Assembly: GCF_025345615.1 (NCBI RefSeq)
Contig: NZ_JAODWD010000004.1
Location: forward strand, 310,001-374,000
Direction of reading: 5' to 3'
DNA: 64,000 nt
Source of the DNA: Mycobacterium deserti
Lineage (GTDB): Bacteria; Actinomycetota; Actinomycetes; Mycobacteriales; Mycobacteriaceae
Shown piece after piece: positions 52,781 through 62,168 of this stretch. The translations under genes and the position numbers were made by a program. Below the pieces are notes generated by a model. The model made no database searches, was not told the DNA's origin, and was given only the letters and a program-made list of their open reading frames with translations. The number at the start of each line of letters is the position of its first letter. Positions within the stretch are counted from its first letter, which is position 1.

Positions 52781-55426
52781 TTAGTGCTGGCCCCTCGACA
52801 AGAGCGCAGCCAGATCCTCGCGCGTGGTGGTACCGGTCTTGGCCATCGCACGGTAAACGTGGCTTTCGACGGTACGAATGGACAGCGTCAGGCGCGCCGC
52901 GATGTCGCGATTGGACGCTCCGCTGCCCAGCAGCATCACGATCTCGCGTTCCCGATCGGTCAGCGGCAGAGGCGCGACGACCTGCCGCAGTGCAGGGGTA
53001 TTCGCGGCGCAACATTCGGCGAGGAACTGCGCTCTGGTAGCGCTTTTCAGCGCCGAACCACGTAGGTTCGCGCGCCGATAGGCCAGCGAGGCATGCGCGC
53101 TGCAGTCGAGCGCCGCGACGACGTCGCCCATCGATTCGAGGTCGACCGAGACCGCGTGCAAGCCGTCCCCGTCGCCGGCGTGCAGCGCTTCGGCGAACCG
53201 GGCGACAAGACCGACGCGTGGCCCCTCAACCACATCCGCGAGTTCGCGTAACCGGCTCGCGCAACGCCCGTCGCCGAACTGCACAGCGGCCTGCAAGCAC
53301 ATGACCTCTACGGCGAATCGGCCTCGTGCCCGCGCAGTTTCGGCGGCGCTCAACACCGTGTCGACGGCTTCAGACACGACTCCCTGGAGAGAAGCCACCC
53401 AGGCTCGGGCGATGGCTAACTCGTAGTCGATGAAGCCCCAGCCCGGATGGCGGTTCTGGTCGAGCCGTCTGAACTCGGCCGCCGCGGCGTGCGCCTCTCC
53501 GCGTTGAGCGGTGGCCAGGGTGAGCGTCAGCTGGTATCGGTACAGGAAACCGTTGGTGTCGCCGGCCGAGATCGTGCGGTCTATGGCAGGTTTCAACAGC
53601 ACCTGCGCCTCTTCGAGACGACCTGCGGCCAGTGCCACCCGGGCTGAGACGGCCGCGGCCATGGCCTGCGCACCGCCGGGCAAGTCGGCCGCATCGCGTT
53701 GGAGTTCTGCTGCGACTGACCTCGCGTTGTCGAGGAGTCCCGCCTGCAGCAGGACACCAACATGCCTGTCTGCAATGGCGAACCGAACCTGCGGAGCGGC
53801 GAGGTCGCGGCGGACGATTGCATATCCGGTACCGGCGGCCCCGAGCGCTTCGGTTGTCCGTCCGCGATCCCCGGCCGCGACGGCGAGTGCCCATGCTGTC
53901 AGGCCGCCGATGTCGCTGGGTATTTCGGACAGATCGAGTCGGGCGGCGGTGTCTTCCACCTCGTCGGGCCTGCCGATGGTCGCCCAGTACATGGCCCGCA
54001 GCGCGTCAACCCAGACGCTGCCGCCCGGCCCGGTTGCGCTGGCCGCCTCGTCGAGGAGTCGCTTGGCTCGTTGTGGGTCTCGTAGCCCCCACAGGATGTT
54101 GACCACGCGGTGAGCCAGGAGCATCGGTTGGACCTCGGCGCCAAGCGCATTCGCCGGCATGCTCGCCACGACTTCTTCCGCTTGCTGAGGCCGGCTCATC
54201 CAGCTCAATGCGAAGGACCGCAACAAGTGTGCCTCACCCGTGGCTCCGGCCTGGACCGCCGCCGCGGCAAGTTGATCCGCCAACGGCATGTCGGCCATCG
54301 ACAAGGCACCCCTGGCGGCGCGCACGAGTAGGCCTGCGTCGGGTGGAAGGTCGGAGTCGATCCACAGCGTCGCCCGCCGCACCACGGCACGCAGATCGTC
54401 GGCATCGGGCGCGTTCGCGAGCTGCTCGACCACCAGTCCGCGTAGCCGCCGCAACCGGATCGGCGACGCCCGACGTCGTCTGACTTCCCCGTAGAGCGGA
54501 TGAGACAGCCGGACGGACATGTCGGTGTCGGTGCGATGCGCGGTAATCAGTCCCCGGTCGTCGGCCTCCTCGACGGCTCTGGATTCGGCGATGCGGATCA
54601 GCATCTCGAGCGGTAGGGGTTCGGCGACCGCGAGGAGATCGACGACCTCGCTCACGGCCGGGCCAAGGGCTCCCATCCGTGATTCGATCAGGTCGGCCAG
54701 ATCCGCTGGCACAACGGGTTCGTCGAGCCATCGCCACCGACCGGTACGGAGCGCCAGTCGGCCTGCCGCCAACTCCTGTTCGACGAAGGTCCGCACGTAC
54801 AAGGCGTTGCCGCGGGTCAGTCTCCACAGCCGCGCTACATCTTCGGCATCCACCAGGCCGCCGAGGGCGGACTCCATCAGCTCGGCAACCTCCTGGCGGG
54901 CCAGCGGCTGCAGCACAAGCCGCTCGAACCTGTTCTCCTTCCATAGATCTCGCGCAGCCTCAGGGACCGGATCGCCGTCCCTGATGACGAGCACCACCTT
55001 CGCGGCGCGCCGCGCGATGAGCTGCTGCACGACGAAGATCGACATATCGTCGAGCAGATGCGCATCGTCGACTGCGACGATCAGCGACGTGTCGGGCGCG
55101 CCGGACGTGAGACTGTCGATCAAGCCGCGGACAAGCTGGACCAGTGGCACCGACTCGTCGAATAATTCGGTGGCCCAGTCGCTCAACGCTCCGAAAGGAA
55201 TTGAGCGCGCGGCGGTCGACCCGGTGATCCATTGCGTGACGAACCCGTGCACCGCCGCGGCTTTTGTTGCCTCCTTGACCAACCGGCTCTTACCGACGCC
55301 TGCGCCCCCGCCGACGACGACGCCCGACGTGCCGGGATCGCAGAGTGCGGCCTCGATGAGACGCATCTCCTGTTCCCTGCCGGTCAGCGCCCAGTTGCAT
55401 GGCACCCGTACAGCGTAATCAAGCAC
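52781..55426 (-). CDS. LAL-type LuxR regulator with AAA ATPase
   Basis: The 881-residue regulator has an N-terminal ATPase: Walker A VGGGAGVGKSRLV (39-47) and Walker B SLIVAVDDAHLLDD. A long helical TPR-like middle follows, and the C-terminus is a LuxR helix-turn-helix (LTDREREIVMLLGSGASNRDIAARLTLSIRTVESHVYRAMAKTG). LAL proteins use ATP and a small-molecule or sugar signal to activate transcription. It is translated just before tldD, so it probably controls this operon itself. The inducer is unknown. Confidence 0.93.
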   Translation of the reverse strand: MLDYAVRVPCNWALTGREQEMRLIEAALCDPGTSGVVVGGGAGVGKSRLVKEATKAAAVHGFVTQWITGSTAARSIPFGALSDWATELFDESVPLVQLVRGLIDSLTSGAPDTSLIVAVDDAHLLDDMSIFVVQQLIARRAAKVVLVIRDGDPVPEAARDLWKENRFERLVLQPLARQEVAELMESALGGLVDAEDVARLWRLTRGNALYVRTFVEQELAAGRLALRTGRWRWLDEPVVPADLADLIESRMGALGPAVSEVVDLLAVAEPLPLEMLIRIAESRAVEEADDRGLITAHRTDTDMSVRLSHPLYGEVRRRRASPIRLRRLRGLVVEQLANAPDADDLRAVVRRATLWIDSDLPPDAGLLVRAARGALSMADMPLADQLAAAAVQAGATGEAHLLRSFALSWMSRPQQAEEVVASMPANALGAEVQPMLLAHRVVNILWGLRDPQRAKRLLDEAASATGPGGSVWVDALRAMYWATIGRPDEVEDTAARLDLSEIPSDIGGLTAWALAVAAGDRGRTTEALGAAGTGYAIVRRDLAAPQVRFAIADRHVGVLLQAGLLDNARSVAAELQRDAADLPGGAQAMAAAVSARVALAAGRLEEAQVLLKPAIDRTISAGDTNGFLYRYQLTLTLATAQRGEAHAAAAEFRRLDQNRHPGWGFIDYELAIARAWVASLQGVVSEAVDTVLSAAETARARGRFAVEVMCLQAAVQFGDGRCASRLRELADVVEGPRVGLVARFAEALHAGDGDGLHAVSVDLESMGDVVAALDCSAHASLAYRRANLRGSALKSATRAQFLAECCAANTPALRQVVAPLPLTDREREIVMLLGSGASNRDIAARLTLSIRTVESHVYRAMAKTGTTTREDLAALLSRGQH

Positions 55427-55454
55427 GTGTTCGCGCTACGAGCATTGGACATGC

Positions 55455-56312
55455 TCAGTAGGTGACCGACGGCAGATAGGCGCCCTCCGGTTCGCGGTAC
55501 CATCCGATGCTCATCAGGTTCATCATCTGCACAACGCGCAGACCGTGATCCAGACACCAGTGCAGCAGATCCGCGTTGCGCAACGGCAGCAGGAAGCCTG
55601 GACCGCCGAAGCCCGGGGCCGCTCCGATGAGCGCCTGCATGTCCGTGTTGGTCTCGGCAACCGAGTGCCCGAAGAATGCGATTCCCGTGCTGTAACCGGT
55701 GATACGACCGTCACGTTCGACGACCGTCGCAGTCCCCCGGTCGAGCGCATCGCCGAGTTCACCGGATCGTTCGTGCCCATGCACCCGTACGCACAGTCGA
55801 CTGGCGTCCTCGAGGTCGTTCCGGTGCGCCGCCCGGACGTCTGGTCCGCCGGGCAGACCCCCGAGAGGTGGGCCCTGCAGGACGGCGACGGGTTCGCGCA
55901 CGGCGAAGCCCAGCTTGGCGTACAGGCTCAGCGACCGGTTGTGGTAGGCGGCCTGCAGCAGTCGCACCCCTTGGGCCCCCTGATCGTCGCTGTAGTCGAG
56001 TGCCGCGGCCATCAACGCGCGGCCGACGCCTCCGTCTTGGATGCCGGGGTCGACGGTGATCGGCCCGAGCCCGTGAATCGGTGACCGCACGTCGAGGAAG
56101 TTGCTGCCGACGATCCTGCCGTCCAGTTCGGCGACGAAGCCGACGAAACCGGCACTGTTCGTCAACTCCCCGATCACCCCGATGGCGGCCTCGACCGCCG
56201 GGAACTCGCGCGGGAAGCGATGAGCATCGGCGATGGCACCGAACGCGTCGTAGCAGATCCGCCCGCAGTGCTCGACGTCGGCCGACGTCGCCCGACGAAG
56301 CTGGACACCCAT
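55455..56312 (-). CDS. GNAT-family acetyltransferase with two GNAT repeats
   Basis: ATG 56312 follows AAGGGG and gives 285 residues. The N-terminal GNAT domain has ITVDPGIQDGGVGRALMAAALDYS, the acetyl-CoA pyrophosphate loop. The C-terminal half resembles a second, degenerate GNAT repeat. It lies 28 bp downstream of the LAL regulator start region, reading in the same direction, and faces a small protein gene at 56474. Acceptor unknown; the twin-repeat shape resembles mycothiol synthase only in fold, so I would not name it so. Confidence 0.85.
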   Translation of the reverse strand: MGVQLRRATSADVEHCGRICYDAFGAIADAHRFPREFPAVEAAIGVIGELTNSAGFVGFVAELDGRIVGSNFLDVRSPIHGLGPITVDPGIQDGGVGRALMAAALDYSDDQGAQGVRLLQAAYHNRSLSLYAKLGFAVREPVAVLQGPPLGGLPGGPDVRAAHRNDLEDASRLCVRVHGHERSGELGDALDRGTATVVERDGRITGYSTGIAFFGHSVAETNTDMQALIGAAPGFGGPGFLLPLRNADLLHWCLDHGLRVVQMMNLMSIGWYREPEGAYLPSVTY

Positions 56313-56473
56313 GTAGCACCCCTTCCGATTCAGTAGAGCCTCAAGGATTTCATGCGCGGGCCCCGTATTGCAGTAGTGCACCACTGAGACGGCCGGCGGA
56401 ACAGAGCATGACGATGAGGTGCCGACCGACGTTTCCACACGGTCAGCCACCCGACGTTCCGAGCGGAGGTCTC

Positions 56474-56692
56474 ATGGTCGACAAGTCGTGGTCGGACGAA
56501 TCGACGCTGCGCCGGTTGCCGCTGCCGTACTCGCTGGCGCTGCGACTGCGGGCCTCCGGGGCCGCCCCTGAGGTCGTCAGTGAGTACCTCGACCTCGATC
56601 TCGATCACCTCGACGGGTTGTACCGCATGGCCGAAGCGAAGTTCGAGTCCGTCCAGACGGCTACCGCACGTGAAGGGCGACAGCCCGAGTGA
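56474..56692 (+). CDS. Small helical protein (72 residues)
   Basis: ATG 56474 follows GGAGG and gives 72 residues: VDKSWSDESTLRRLPLPYSLALRLRASGAAPEVVSEYLDLDLDHLDGLYRMAEAKFESVQ and a polar tail. Two helices around a PLPYS turn look like a small regulatory or recognition fold. It is 43 bp upstream of the LuxR gene and on the same strand, so it may be part of that regulator operon. No family is recognised. Confidence 0.7.
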   Translation: MVDKSWSDESTLRRLPLPYSLALRLRASGAAPEVVSEYLDLDLDHLDGLYRMAEAKFESVQTATAREGRQPE

Positions 56693-56735
56693 GCCGGTCA
56701 GGAAGCGGACCGACACGCCGAACGAGGAGAATCTG

Positions 56736-57494
56736 ATGCCCGCCCCCGTGATGTCCGACCCGCCTATGGATCGCGCAAGCGCCGTGGACACGCAGGGAAC
56801 CGCCCTCGTGCGGGCAATTCTTGTGGCGACGGCAGCCGGGGACGACGACGTGACGCACACCGTTGTCGCATGTCTGATCGTCGATGCCGTCGACGCGCTG
56901 ATCGCTTTGGGACGCACCACGGACGCGCACCGGCTCGTGGAACTCTTGGAGGGAGACGAAACACAGCCGGCGTGGACGGCGGCGATCTGCGCGCGGTGCC
57001 GGGCGACCATACTGGCGCATCAGGGACGCCTCGACGCCGCGCTGGCCGCGGCACAGCATTCGGTGGCCATGCACCGGACCATCGTGATGCCCTTCGAGCG
57101 GGGCCGCGCGCAGCTACTGCTCGGGCAGCTGCTGCGGCGTCGCCGCCGAAACACCGCCGCGGCGGCGGTATTGGCCGACGCGGTTGCCTCCTTCGAGGAG
57201 GTCGACGTGCAGCCGTGGGCCGAACGCGCCCGAGCGGAGCTGAACCGGGCCGATGTGGTTCGCAATCCCGACGGGATCACGCCGACAGAGCAACTGGTTG
57301 CCGAACTGACCTCCTCCGGCATGACAAATCGCGAGATCGCCGCGCAACTGTTCGTCAGCACCAAGACCGTCGAGGTGAACCTCACCCGCATCTACCGCAA
57401 ACTCGGAGTTCGTTCCCGCGCGCAACTCATCGGCTACATGAGCCGCAACGACATCAGCGAAGTCCGCGCCTCTCAGCGCAAGCTCAGCGCGTGA
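56736..57494 (+). CDS. Short LuxR-type regulator (LAL-like C-terminal part)
   Basis: ATG 56736 follows GAGGAG and gives 252 residues. The N-terminal part is a TPR-like helical segment ([70 protein letters not shown]). The C-terminus is a LuxR helix-turn-helix ([40 protein letters not shown]). This is exactly what the tail of a LAL regulator looks like, but there is no ATPase domain. The last 11 bases overlap the 3' end of the convergent membrane component gene. Confidence 0.85.
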   Translation: MPAPVMSDPPMDRASAVDTQGTALVRAILVATAAGDDDVTHTVVACLIVDAVDALIALGRTTDAHRLVELLEGDETQPAWTAAICARCRATILAHQGRLDAALAAAQHSVAMHRTIVMPFERGRAQLLLGQLLRRRRRNTAAAAVLADAVASFEEVDVQPWAERARAELNRADVVRNPDGITPTEQLVAELTSSGMTNREIAAQLFVSTKTVEVNLTRIYRKLGVRSRAQLIGYMSRNDISEVRASQRKLSA

Positions 57495-58350
57495 CGGCGC
57501 TGGTGCCCAACACCGTCAGCTCCAACGCGAGGGCGACACCACACACCACGAGCACGAGCAGAAACGCCCACCCGTCAATGGCTTTGGGCCGCGACGGCGC
57601 CGCTGAGATCTGACCCGCACCACCACGTGCGGTGATCGCGTCGCCCATCTCGTCGGCGCGTCGCAGCGCCACCGTGATGGCGGCCGCCAGCAGGTCGATC
57701 ACTTCGATCAACCACCGTCGCCGCCGTGCGCGCCGCGACGTCAGCACCTCTTTGGGGCGCAGCCTGCGCGCGGCGTAGAGAACCCGGAACTCGTCGATCA
57801 GCATTGGGAACGCCCGCAGCGCCAGCGCCAGCGACACCGCCCACTCGTCGACCGGGATGCGCAAGGGCCGCAGCGGCCTGCCCAAAGTCGCGACGGCCGG
57901 GGCGATTTCGGCGACATTCGTCGTCCACGACACCATCGCGCCGAGCCCGAGCAACACGATCGACAACGTCGTGATTCGCAGGAAGTTCAACAATCCCCCG
58001 AGACCGACCTCGACAGACCCCAGGTCGATGACGGGACTACCGCCGGCGAACGTCGCGGTCAGGCCGCCGAGAAAGACGAGGAAGATCAACCAACCCGGAA
58101 CGGACGGCAACGCACCACGCGGCACGCGGGCCAATCTGGCGGCCACCAGCACCAGCACGCCGACCGCGCCGATGGGAACCCACCCCGGGTAGAAGGTCAG
58201 CAGCACGCCGATGGCCGCCACCACAAGCAGTTTGGTGCCCGCCCACAGTCGGTGCACGACGCTGTCGCCGGGCACGGGCCGCAGCAGCACCACGGGCCTG
58301 CGCTGCTGTCGGGTCCCGCGCGCGCGCTGAGCACCGGCTTGTGAGCTCAT
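57484..58350 (-). CDS. ECF transporter transmembrane component (CbiQ/EcfT type, Rv2325c-like)
   Basis: ATG 58350 overlaps the upstream gene stop (ATGA) and gives 288 residues. The chain has the EcfT pattern: [24 protein letters not shown] and several helices. A cytoplasmic coupling region with two Ala-Arg-Arg motifs follows ([16 protein letters not shown] and [11 protein letters not shown]). It forms the membrane part of an energy-coupling-factor importer with the fused S-component/ATPase protein. The substrate is unknown; vitamins or cobalt are typical for this class. Confidence 0.88.
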   Translation of the reverse strand: MSSQAGAQRARGTRQQRRPVVLLRPVPGDSVVHRLWAGTKLLVVAAIGVLLTFYPGWVPIGAVGVLVLVAARLARVPRGALPSVPGWLIFLVFLGGLTATFAGGSPVIDLGSVEVGLGGLLNFLRITTLSIVLLGLGAMVSWTTNVAEIAPAVATLGRPLRPLRIPVDEWAVSLALALRAFPMLIDEFRVLYAARRLRPKEVLTSRRARRRRWLIEVIDLLAAAITVALRRADEMGDAITARGGAGQISAAPSRPKAIDGWAFLLVLVVCGVALALELTVLGTSAVTR

Positions 58351-60389
58351 GCCATGCCTCCCGCCGCCGTCGACGCCGGCATCAACACGCCGTTCTCCAG
58401 ATGCAGTGTGCGCGGACACAGATCGTCGAGGCCCGAGAAGTCGTGGGAGATGACGACGACGGTCAGGCCGGCGTCGCGTCGCAGTTCCTCCAACAGCCGC
58501 AGCAGCCCACGCTGACTGGCCGCATCGAGACCGGCCAACGGCTCGTCGAGGATGATCGCGCGCGGCGCGCGTGCCAGCAGACCGGCGAGCACAACGCGCC
58601 GCATCTGCCCTCCGCTGAGCTGGTCGATGCGCCGCTTGGCCAGCCCCCCATCCAGGCCGACCATGGCCAGCGCGTCGACCACCCGGTCGCGGTCGCGGTA
58701 CGAAAAGCCCGCCGCTGAGGCGATTTCCAGATCGACGCGGCTGCGCATCAACTGCAGACGCGCCGCCTGGAACGACAGGGCGACCGCCCCCACCTGATCG
58801 GAAACCGGCGCCCCGTCGAGCAGGCAGGTGCCCGACGTCGGCTCGGCCAGGCCGGCCATGATCCAGGCCAGCGTCGACTTGCCCGAACCGTTCAGGCCGT
58901 GGATCAGCAGCCCGTCGCCCTCGTTCACCGTGAACGTGATATCACGCAGTGCCGTTGTGGCCCAGGGTGTTCCGCTGCCGTACTCGTGGCTGACATCGGT
59001 CAGCTCGAGTACCGGCGCGTGGCCGCGGTGACTGGAGTTGACCGTCGCCTTCGGCGCCGCCGCCGTCTCCACCATCTCCGTGTTGTCGGCGGCACCGCCG
59101 TTCCCGCTGAGATTGACGGTGCGGTCGGCGCTGTCCGCTTCGTCGTTGTAGTGGGTGATGTGCACGAGCGACATCTGATGGTGCTCGGTCAACCCGGACA
59201 GCACCGCCATCAGGCCGTCGCGGCCATCCTGGTCGACCATGCTTGTCACCTCGTCGGCGATCAGCAGCGACGGTTCGCGCGACAGCGCGGCGGCCACGGC
59301 AAGGCGCTGCAATTCGCCGCCGGACAGGCCGCCGGTGTCGCGTTCGGCCATCCCGTCGAGGCCGACCTCCGCGAGCAGTCGGTGCACGTCGGTGCTCATG
59401 CCCGGCGGTAGTCCCCAGACCACGTCGTCGGCGACGCGGGTGCCGAGGACCTGACTCTCCGGATGCTGCATGATCACCGCCGTGCCGCCCGGCTTGCCCA
59501 ATCCGACGGCACCGGGCCGCTGGACCGAGCCCGCGGTCGGCTCACGCCCGGCCAACACCAGCATCAGCGTCGTCTTCCCGGATCCGTTGGCGCCGGTGAC
59601 GGCCAGGTGCTCGCCGGGTTCGACGGTCATGGACACCGGGCCGAGCGCGTCGTGGTCGGCGGTGGGATAGCGGAACCGGACGTCGTGCAACGTTGTCGGA
59701 ACGGGAGCGACCGGCGCAGAGTCGGCCGAGGACTCAAGCTTGTGCACGTCGGGCACGCCGAGCAGCCTGCCCAGCACACGCGACAGCGCCCACCAGCCGA
59801 CCAGGCTGACGAAGGCAATGGACAATATCGAGGACCCGAAGAACACGTACGGCCAGTACTCCAGCGCGGTGGCAAAATCGCTCTTGAGCCGGTCGGCGGC
59901 GCCTTGCATGTCGGGGAAGCGGGCGAGTACGGCGGCGACACCGTCGATGTTGGCGGTCACCGACTCGAAGATCAGATGGCGCAACCGGGCCAGGACGGTC
60001 AGCGCCGCCACGACGGCCACCCCGAACAGCGCGCCCGCCACCAGCGACGCCAGGATCACCGTCGGGGTGCCCCGGCCGCGGCGCTTGACGATGCCGGTCA
60101 GACCGCCGATGTAAGCGCAGTTGATGACGGTCATGAACCCACCCATGCCGGCGATCAGGAACGCGATGATCCCGCCCGCCACGGTCGCGGTGATCAGCAC
60201 CCGCAGCCGGTAGCGGTATGCCAGCAGGCCCATCGGGACGGTGCCCAGCAGCGACAGCGCCGCAGCGAACGGAACGACGACGGCAATGATCGCGGTGGCC
60301 GCACACAGCGCCGCCATCACCGAGGCCTGCGCGAGTTCTCCGGGACGCAGACGACCGGATCGTCGAGTCTGGCCCCCGGTCGCGGTCAT
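58347..60389 (-). CDS. Fused ECF transporter: S-component-like membrane domain plus two ATPases (Rv2326c-like)
   Basis: The 680-residue protein has an N-terminal hydrophobic domain of about 215 residues with five to six helices. ABC domain 1 follows (Walker [10 protein letters not shown], signature LSGGELQR, Walker [10 protein letters not shown]). After a linker comes ABC domain 2 ([26 protein letters not shown]). Most ECF importers split these parts into three or four proteins. Here substrate-binding and energising parts are one chain, and the EcfT subunit is coupled through ATGA. It is divergent from the MarR gene. Substrate unknown. Confidence 0.9.
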   Translation of the reverse strand: MTATGGQTRRSGRLRPGELAQASVMAALCAATAIIAVVVPFAAALSLLGTVPMGLLAYRYRLRVLITATVAGGIIAFLIAGMGGFMTVINCAYIGGLTGIVKRRGRGTPTVILASLVAGALFGVAVVAALTVLARLRHLIFESVTANIDGVAAVLARFPDMQGAADRLKSDFATALEYWPYVFFGSSILSIAFVSLVGWWALSRVLGRLLGVPDVHKLESSADSAPVAPVPTTLHDVRFRYPTADHDALGPVSMTVEPGEHLAVTGANGSGKTTLMLVLAGREPTAGSVQRPGAVGLGKPGGTAVIMQHPESQVLGTRVADDVVWGLPPGMSTDVHRLLAEVGLDGMAERDTGGLSGGELQRLAVAAALSREPSLLIADEVTSMVDQDGRDGLMAVLSGLTEHHQMSLVHITHYNDEADSADRTVNLSGNGGAADNTEMVETAAAPKATVNSSHRGHAPVLELTDVSHEYGSGTPWATTALRDITFTVNEGDGLLIHGLNGSGKSTLAWIMAGLAEPTSGTCLLDGAPVSDQVGAVALSFQAARLQLMRSRVDLEIASAAGFSYRDRDRVVDALAMVGLDGGLAKRRIDQLSGGQMRRVVLAGLLARAPRAIILDEPLAGLDAASQRGLLRLLEELRRDAGLTVVVISHDFSGLDDLCPRTLHLENGVLMPASTAAGGMA

Positions 60390-60468
60390 TGCACGATTCT
60401 GCCAGTCGCGGGATAAGCGCCTGCACGGCGACGCCGTGACCGGCGACTGCGCCCGGCCCCAGTTGATC

Positions 60469-60487
60469 TACATAGTGAACCTATGTA
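60469..60487. promoter_or_regulatory. MarR operator candidate
   Basis: TACATAG (60469-60475) and CTATGTA (60481-60487) are perfect inverted arms with a 5-bp spacer. The site is centred 21 bp upstream of the MarR start codon, in the 109-bp region shared with the divergent ECF gene. It fits the 16-20-bp palindromes bound by MarR proteins. Confidence 0.65.
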
Positions 60488-60498
60488 ACCATGGGCGC

Positions 60499-60939
60499 AT
60501 GTCTCAGACGCTCGGCGCCGACCTACTGTCCGTCGTCGCCCGGATCAATCGACTGGCCACCCAGCGGGCGCGGATGCCGCTCGGCTTCGCTCAGGCTCGG
60601 CTGCTGTCGACCATCGAGGACGAGGGCGCGACGCGCATCTCCGACCTGGCCGCGCTCGACCACTGCTCGCAGCCGACCATGACCACCCAGGTCCGTCGGC
60701 TCGAGGACGCGGGCCTCGTATCGCGCACCACCGATCCCGGCGATGCACGCGCGGTGTTGATCCGCATCACTTCGAAGGGCGTCGAGACACTGCGGCAAGT
60801 CCGATTGGACCGCGGTGCGGCCATCGACCCGTATCTGGAGCGGCTGGATGCCGCCGACCGCGAGACGCTCGGTGAGGCGGTCCTGGTACTGCGCCGACTG
60901 CTCGCCGATGCCGCCGTCCCCAAATCCACCAGCAAATAA
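60499..60939 (+). CDS. MarR-family regulator (Rv2327-like)
   Basis: ATG 60499 gives 146 residues; the frame is open further upstream but the operator lies there. The winged helix-turn-helix reads GFAQARLLSTIEDEGATRISDLAALDHCSQPTMTTQVRRLEDAGLVSRTTDPGDARAVLIRITSKG, the MarR wing with an Asp-Arg pair. It is 23 bp upstream of an MFS exporter gene and divergent from the ECF transporter, so it may regulate both. The signal is unknown. Confidence 0.92.
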   Translation: MSQTLGADLLSVVARINRLATQRARMPLGFAQARLLSTIEDEGATRISDLAALDHCSQPTMTTQVRRLEDAGLVSRTTDPGDARAVLIRITSKGVETLRQVRLDRGAAIDPYLERLDAADRETLGEAVLVLRRLLADAAVPKSTSK

Positions 60940-60962
60940 CGACGTAAGGAGTCATCGCCCTT

Positions 60963-62168
60963 ATGTGGCGTCAACCCAAAGCCGTTTGGGCCGTTGCTTT
61001 CGCGTGTGTTGTGGCGTTCATGGGCATCGGCCTGGTCGATCCGATCCTCAAGCCCATCGCCGAGAACCTCGACGCGTCTGCGTCGCAGGTGTCGCTGCTG
61101 TTCACCAGTTACATGGCGGTGATGGGTGTGGCCATGCTGATCACCGGCGTCGTCGCGAGCCGCATCGGGCCCAAGCGGACCCTGTTACTGGGCCTGGCGG
61201 TGATCATCGCCGGCGCGGGGCTGGCCGGAATGTCCGACACCATCTCCGAAATCGTTGGTTGGCGGGCACTCTGGGGCCTGGGCAACGCGTTGTTCATTGC
61301 GACCGCGCTGGCGACCATCGTCAACAGCGCGCGCGGCTCGGTCGCACAGGCGATCATCCTCTACGAGGCCGCACTGGGGTTGGGCATCGCCGTCGGCCCC
61401 CTCGTCGGCGGACTCCTCGGTGAGATCTCCTGGCGCGGGCCGTTCTTCGGCGTCTCGGCACTCATGGCCCTCGCACTCGTCGTCACGGTGTTCCTGCTCC
61501 CATCCACTCCGCGCGCCGCGCGCGCAACCACATTGGCCGACCCGTTCCGCGCACTGCGCCACCGCGGCCTGCTCGGTGTCGCGGTCACCGCGCTGCTGTA
61601 CAACTTCGGCTTCTTCACCTTGCTGGCGTTCACCCCCTTCCCACTCGACATGGGCGCCCGCGAGATCGGACTCATCTTTTTCGGCTGGAGCGTCGCGCTG
61701 GCCTTCACGTCGGTCGTCGTCGCACCGCGATTACAGCTCCGCTTCGGGACCGTCCCAACGCTGCTGGTCAACCTGCTGGCGATGACCGCGACGCTGGCGG
61801 TGATGGCCGTCGAGACGCAGAACAAGGGCGTGCTGGCGACGTGCATCGTCGTCGCGGGTCTGTTCATCGGTATCAACAACACGCTGATCACCGAGACCGT
61901 GATGAAGGCGGCGCCGGTCGAACGCGGGGTCGCCTCCGCGGCGTACAGCTTCGTGCGCTTTTCCGGGGCTGCCCTAGCGCCGTGGCTGGCCGGCGTGCTC
62001 GGAGAGCAGGTCAACATGCACATGCCGTACTGGGTCGGGGCAACGGCCGTGCTGCTCGGCGCCGGTGTACTGGCGCTGACGTGGCCGCACCTGCGCGGCA
62101 TCGACGCCGACGAGGAGCTCGACGAGATCGCCGAGGCCGAGGCAATCACCGTCGGCAGCGACAGCTAG
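60963..62168 (+). CDS. MFS drug-exporter-like transporter
   Basis: The 401-residue protein starts at ATG 60963, with AAGGAG 12 bases upstream. It has twelve helices with the MFS loop motif VASRIGPKRTLLLG and the drug:H+ antiporter type motif C-like LYEAALGLGIAVGPLVGGLLG in helix 5. Efflux of a toxic compound under MarR control is likely, but the substrate cannot be read. Its stop shares the bases CTAG with the convergent phytase-like gene. Confidence 0.92.
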   Translation: MWRQPKAVWAVAFACVVAFMGIGLVDPILKPIAENLDASASQVSLLFTSYMAVMGVAMLITGVVASRIGPKRTLLLGLAVIIAGAGLAGMSDTISEIVGWRALWGLGNALFIATALATIVNSARGSVAQAIILYEAALGLGIAVGPLVGGLLGEISWRGPFFGVSALMALALVVTVFLLPSTPRAARATTLADPFRALRHRGLLGVAVTALLYNFGFFTLLAFTPFPLDMGAREIGLIFFGWSVALAFTSVVVAPRLQLRFGTVPTLLVNLLAMTATLAVMAVETQNKGVLATCIVVAGLFIGINNTLITETVMKAAPVERGVASAAYSFVRFSGAALAPWLAGVLGEQVNMHMPYWVGATAVLLGAGVLALTWPHLRGIDADEELDEIAEAEAITVGSDS

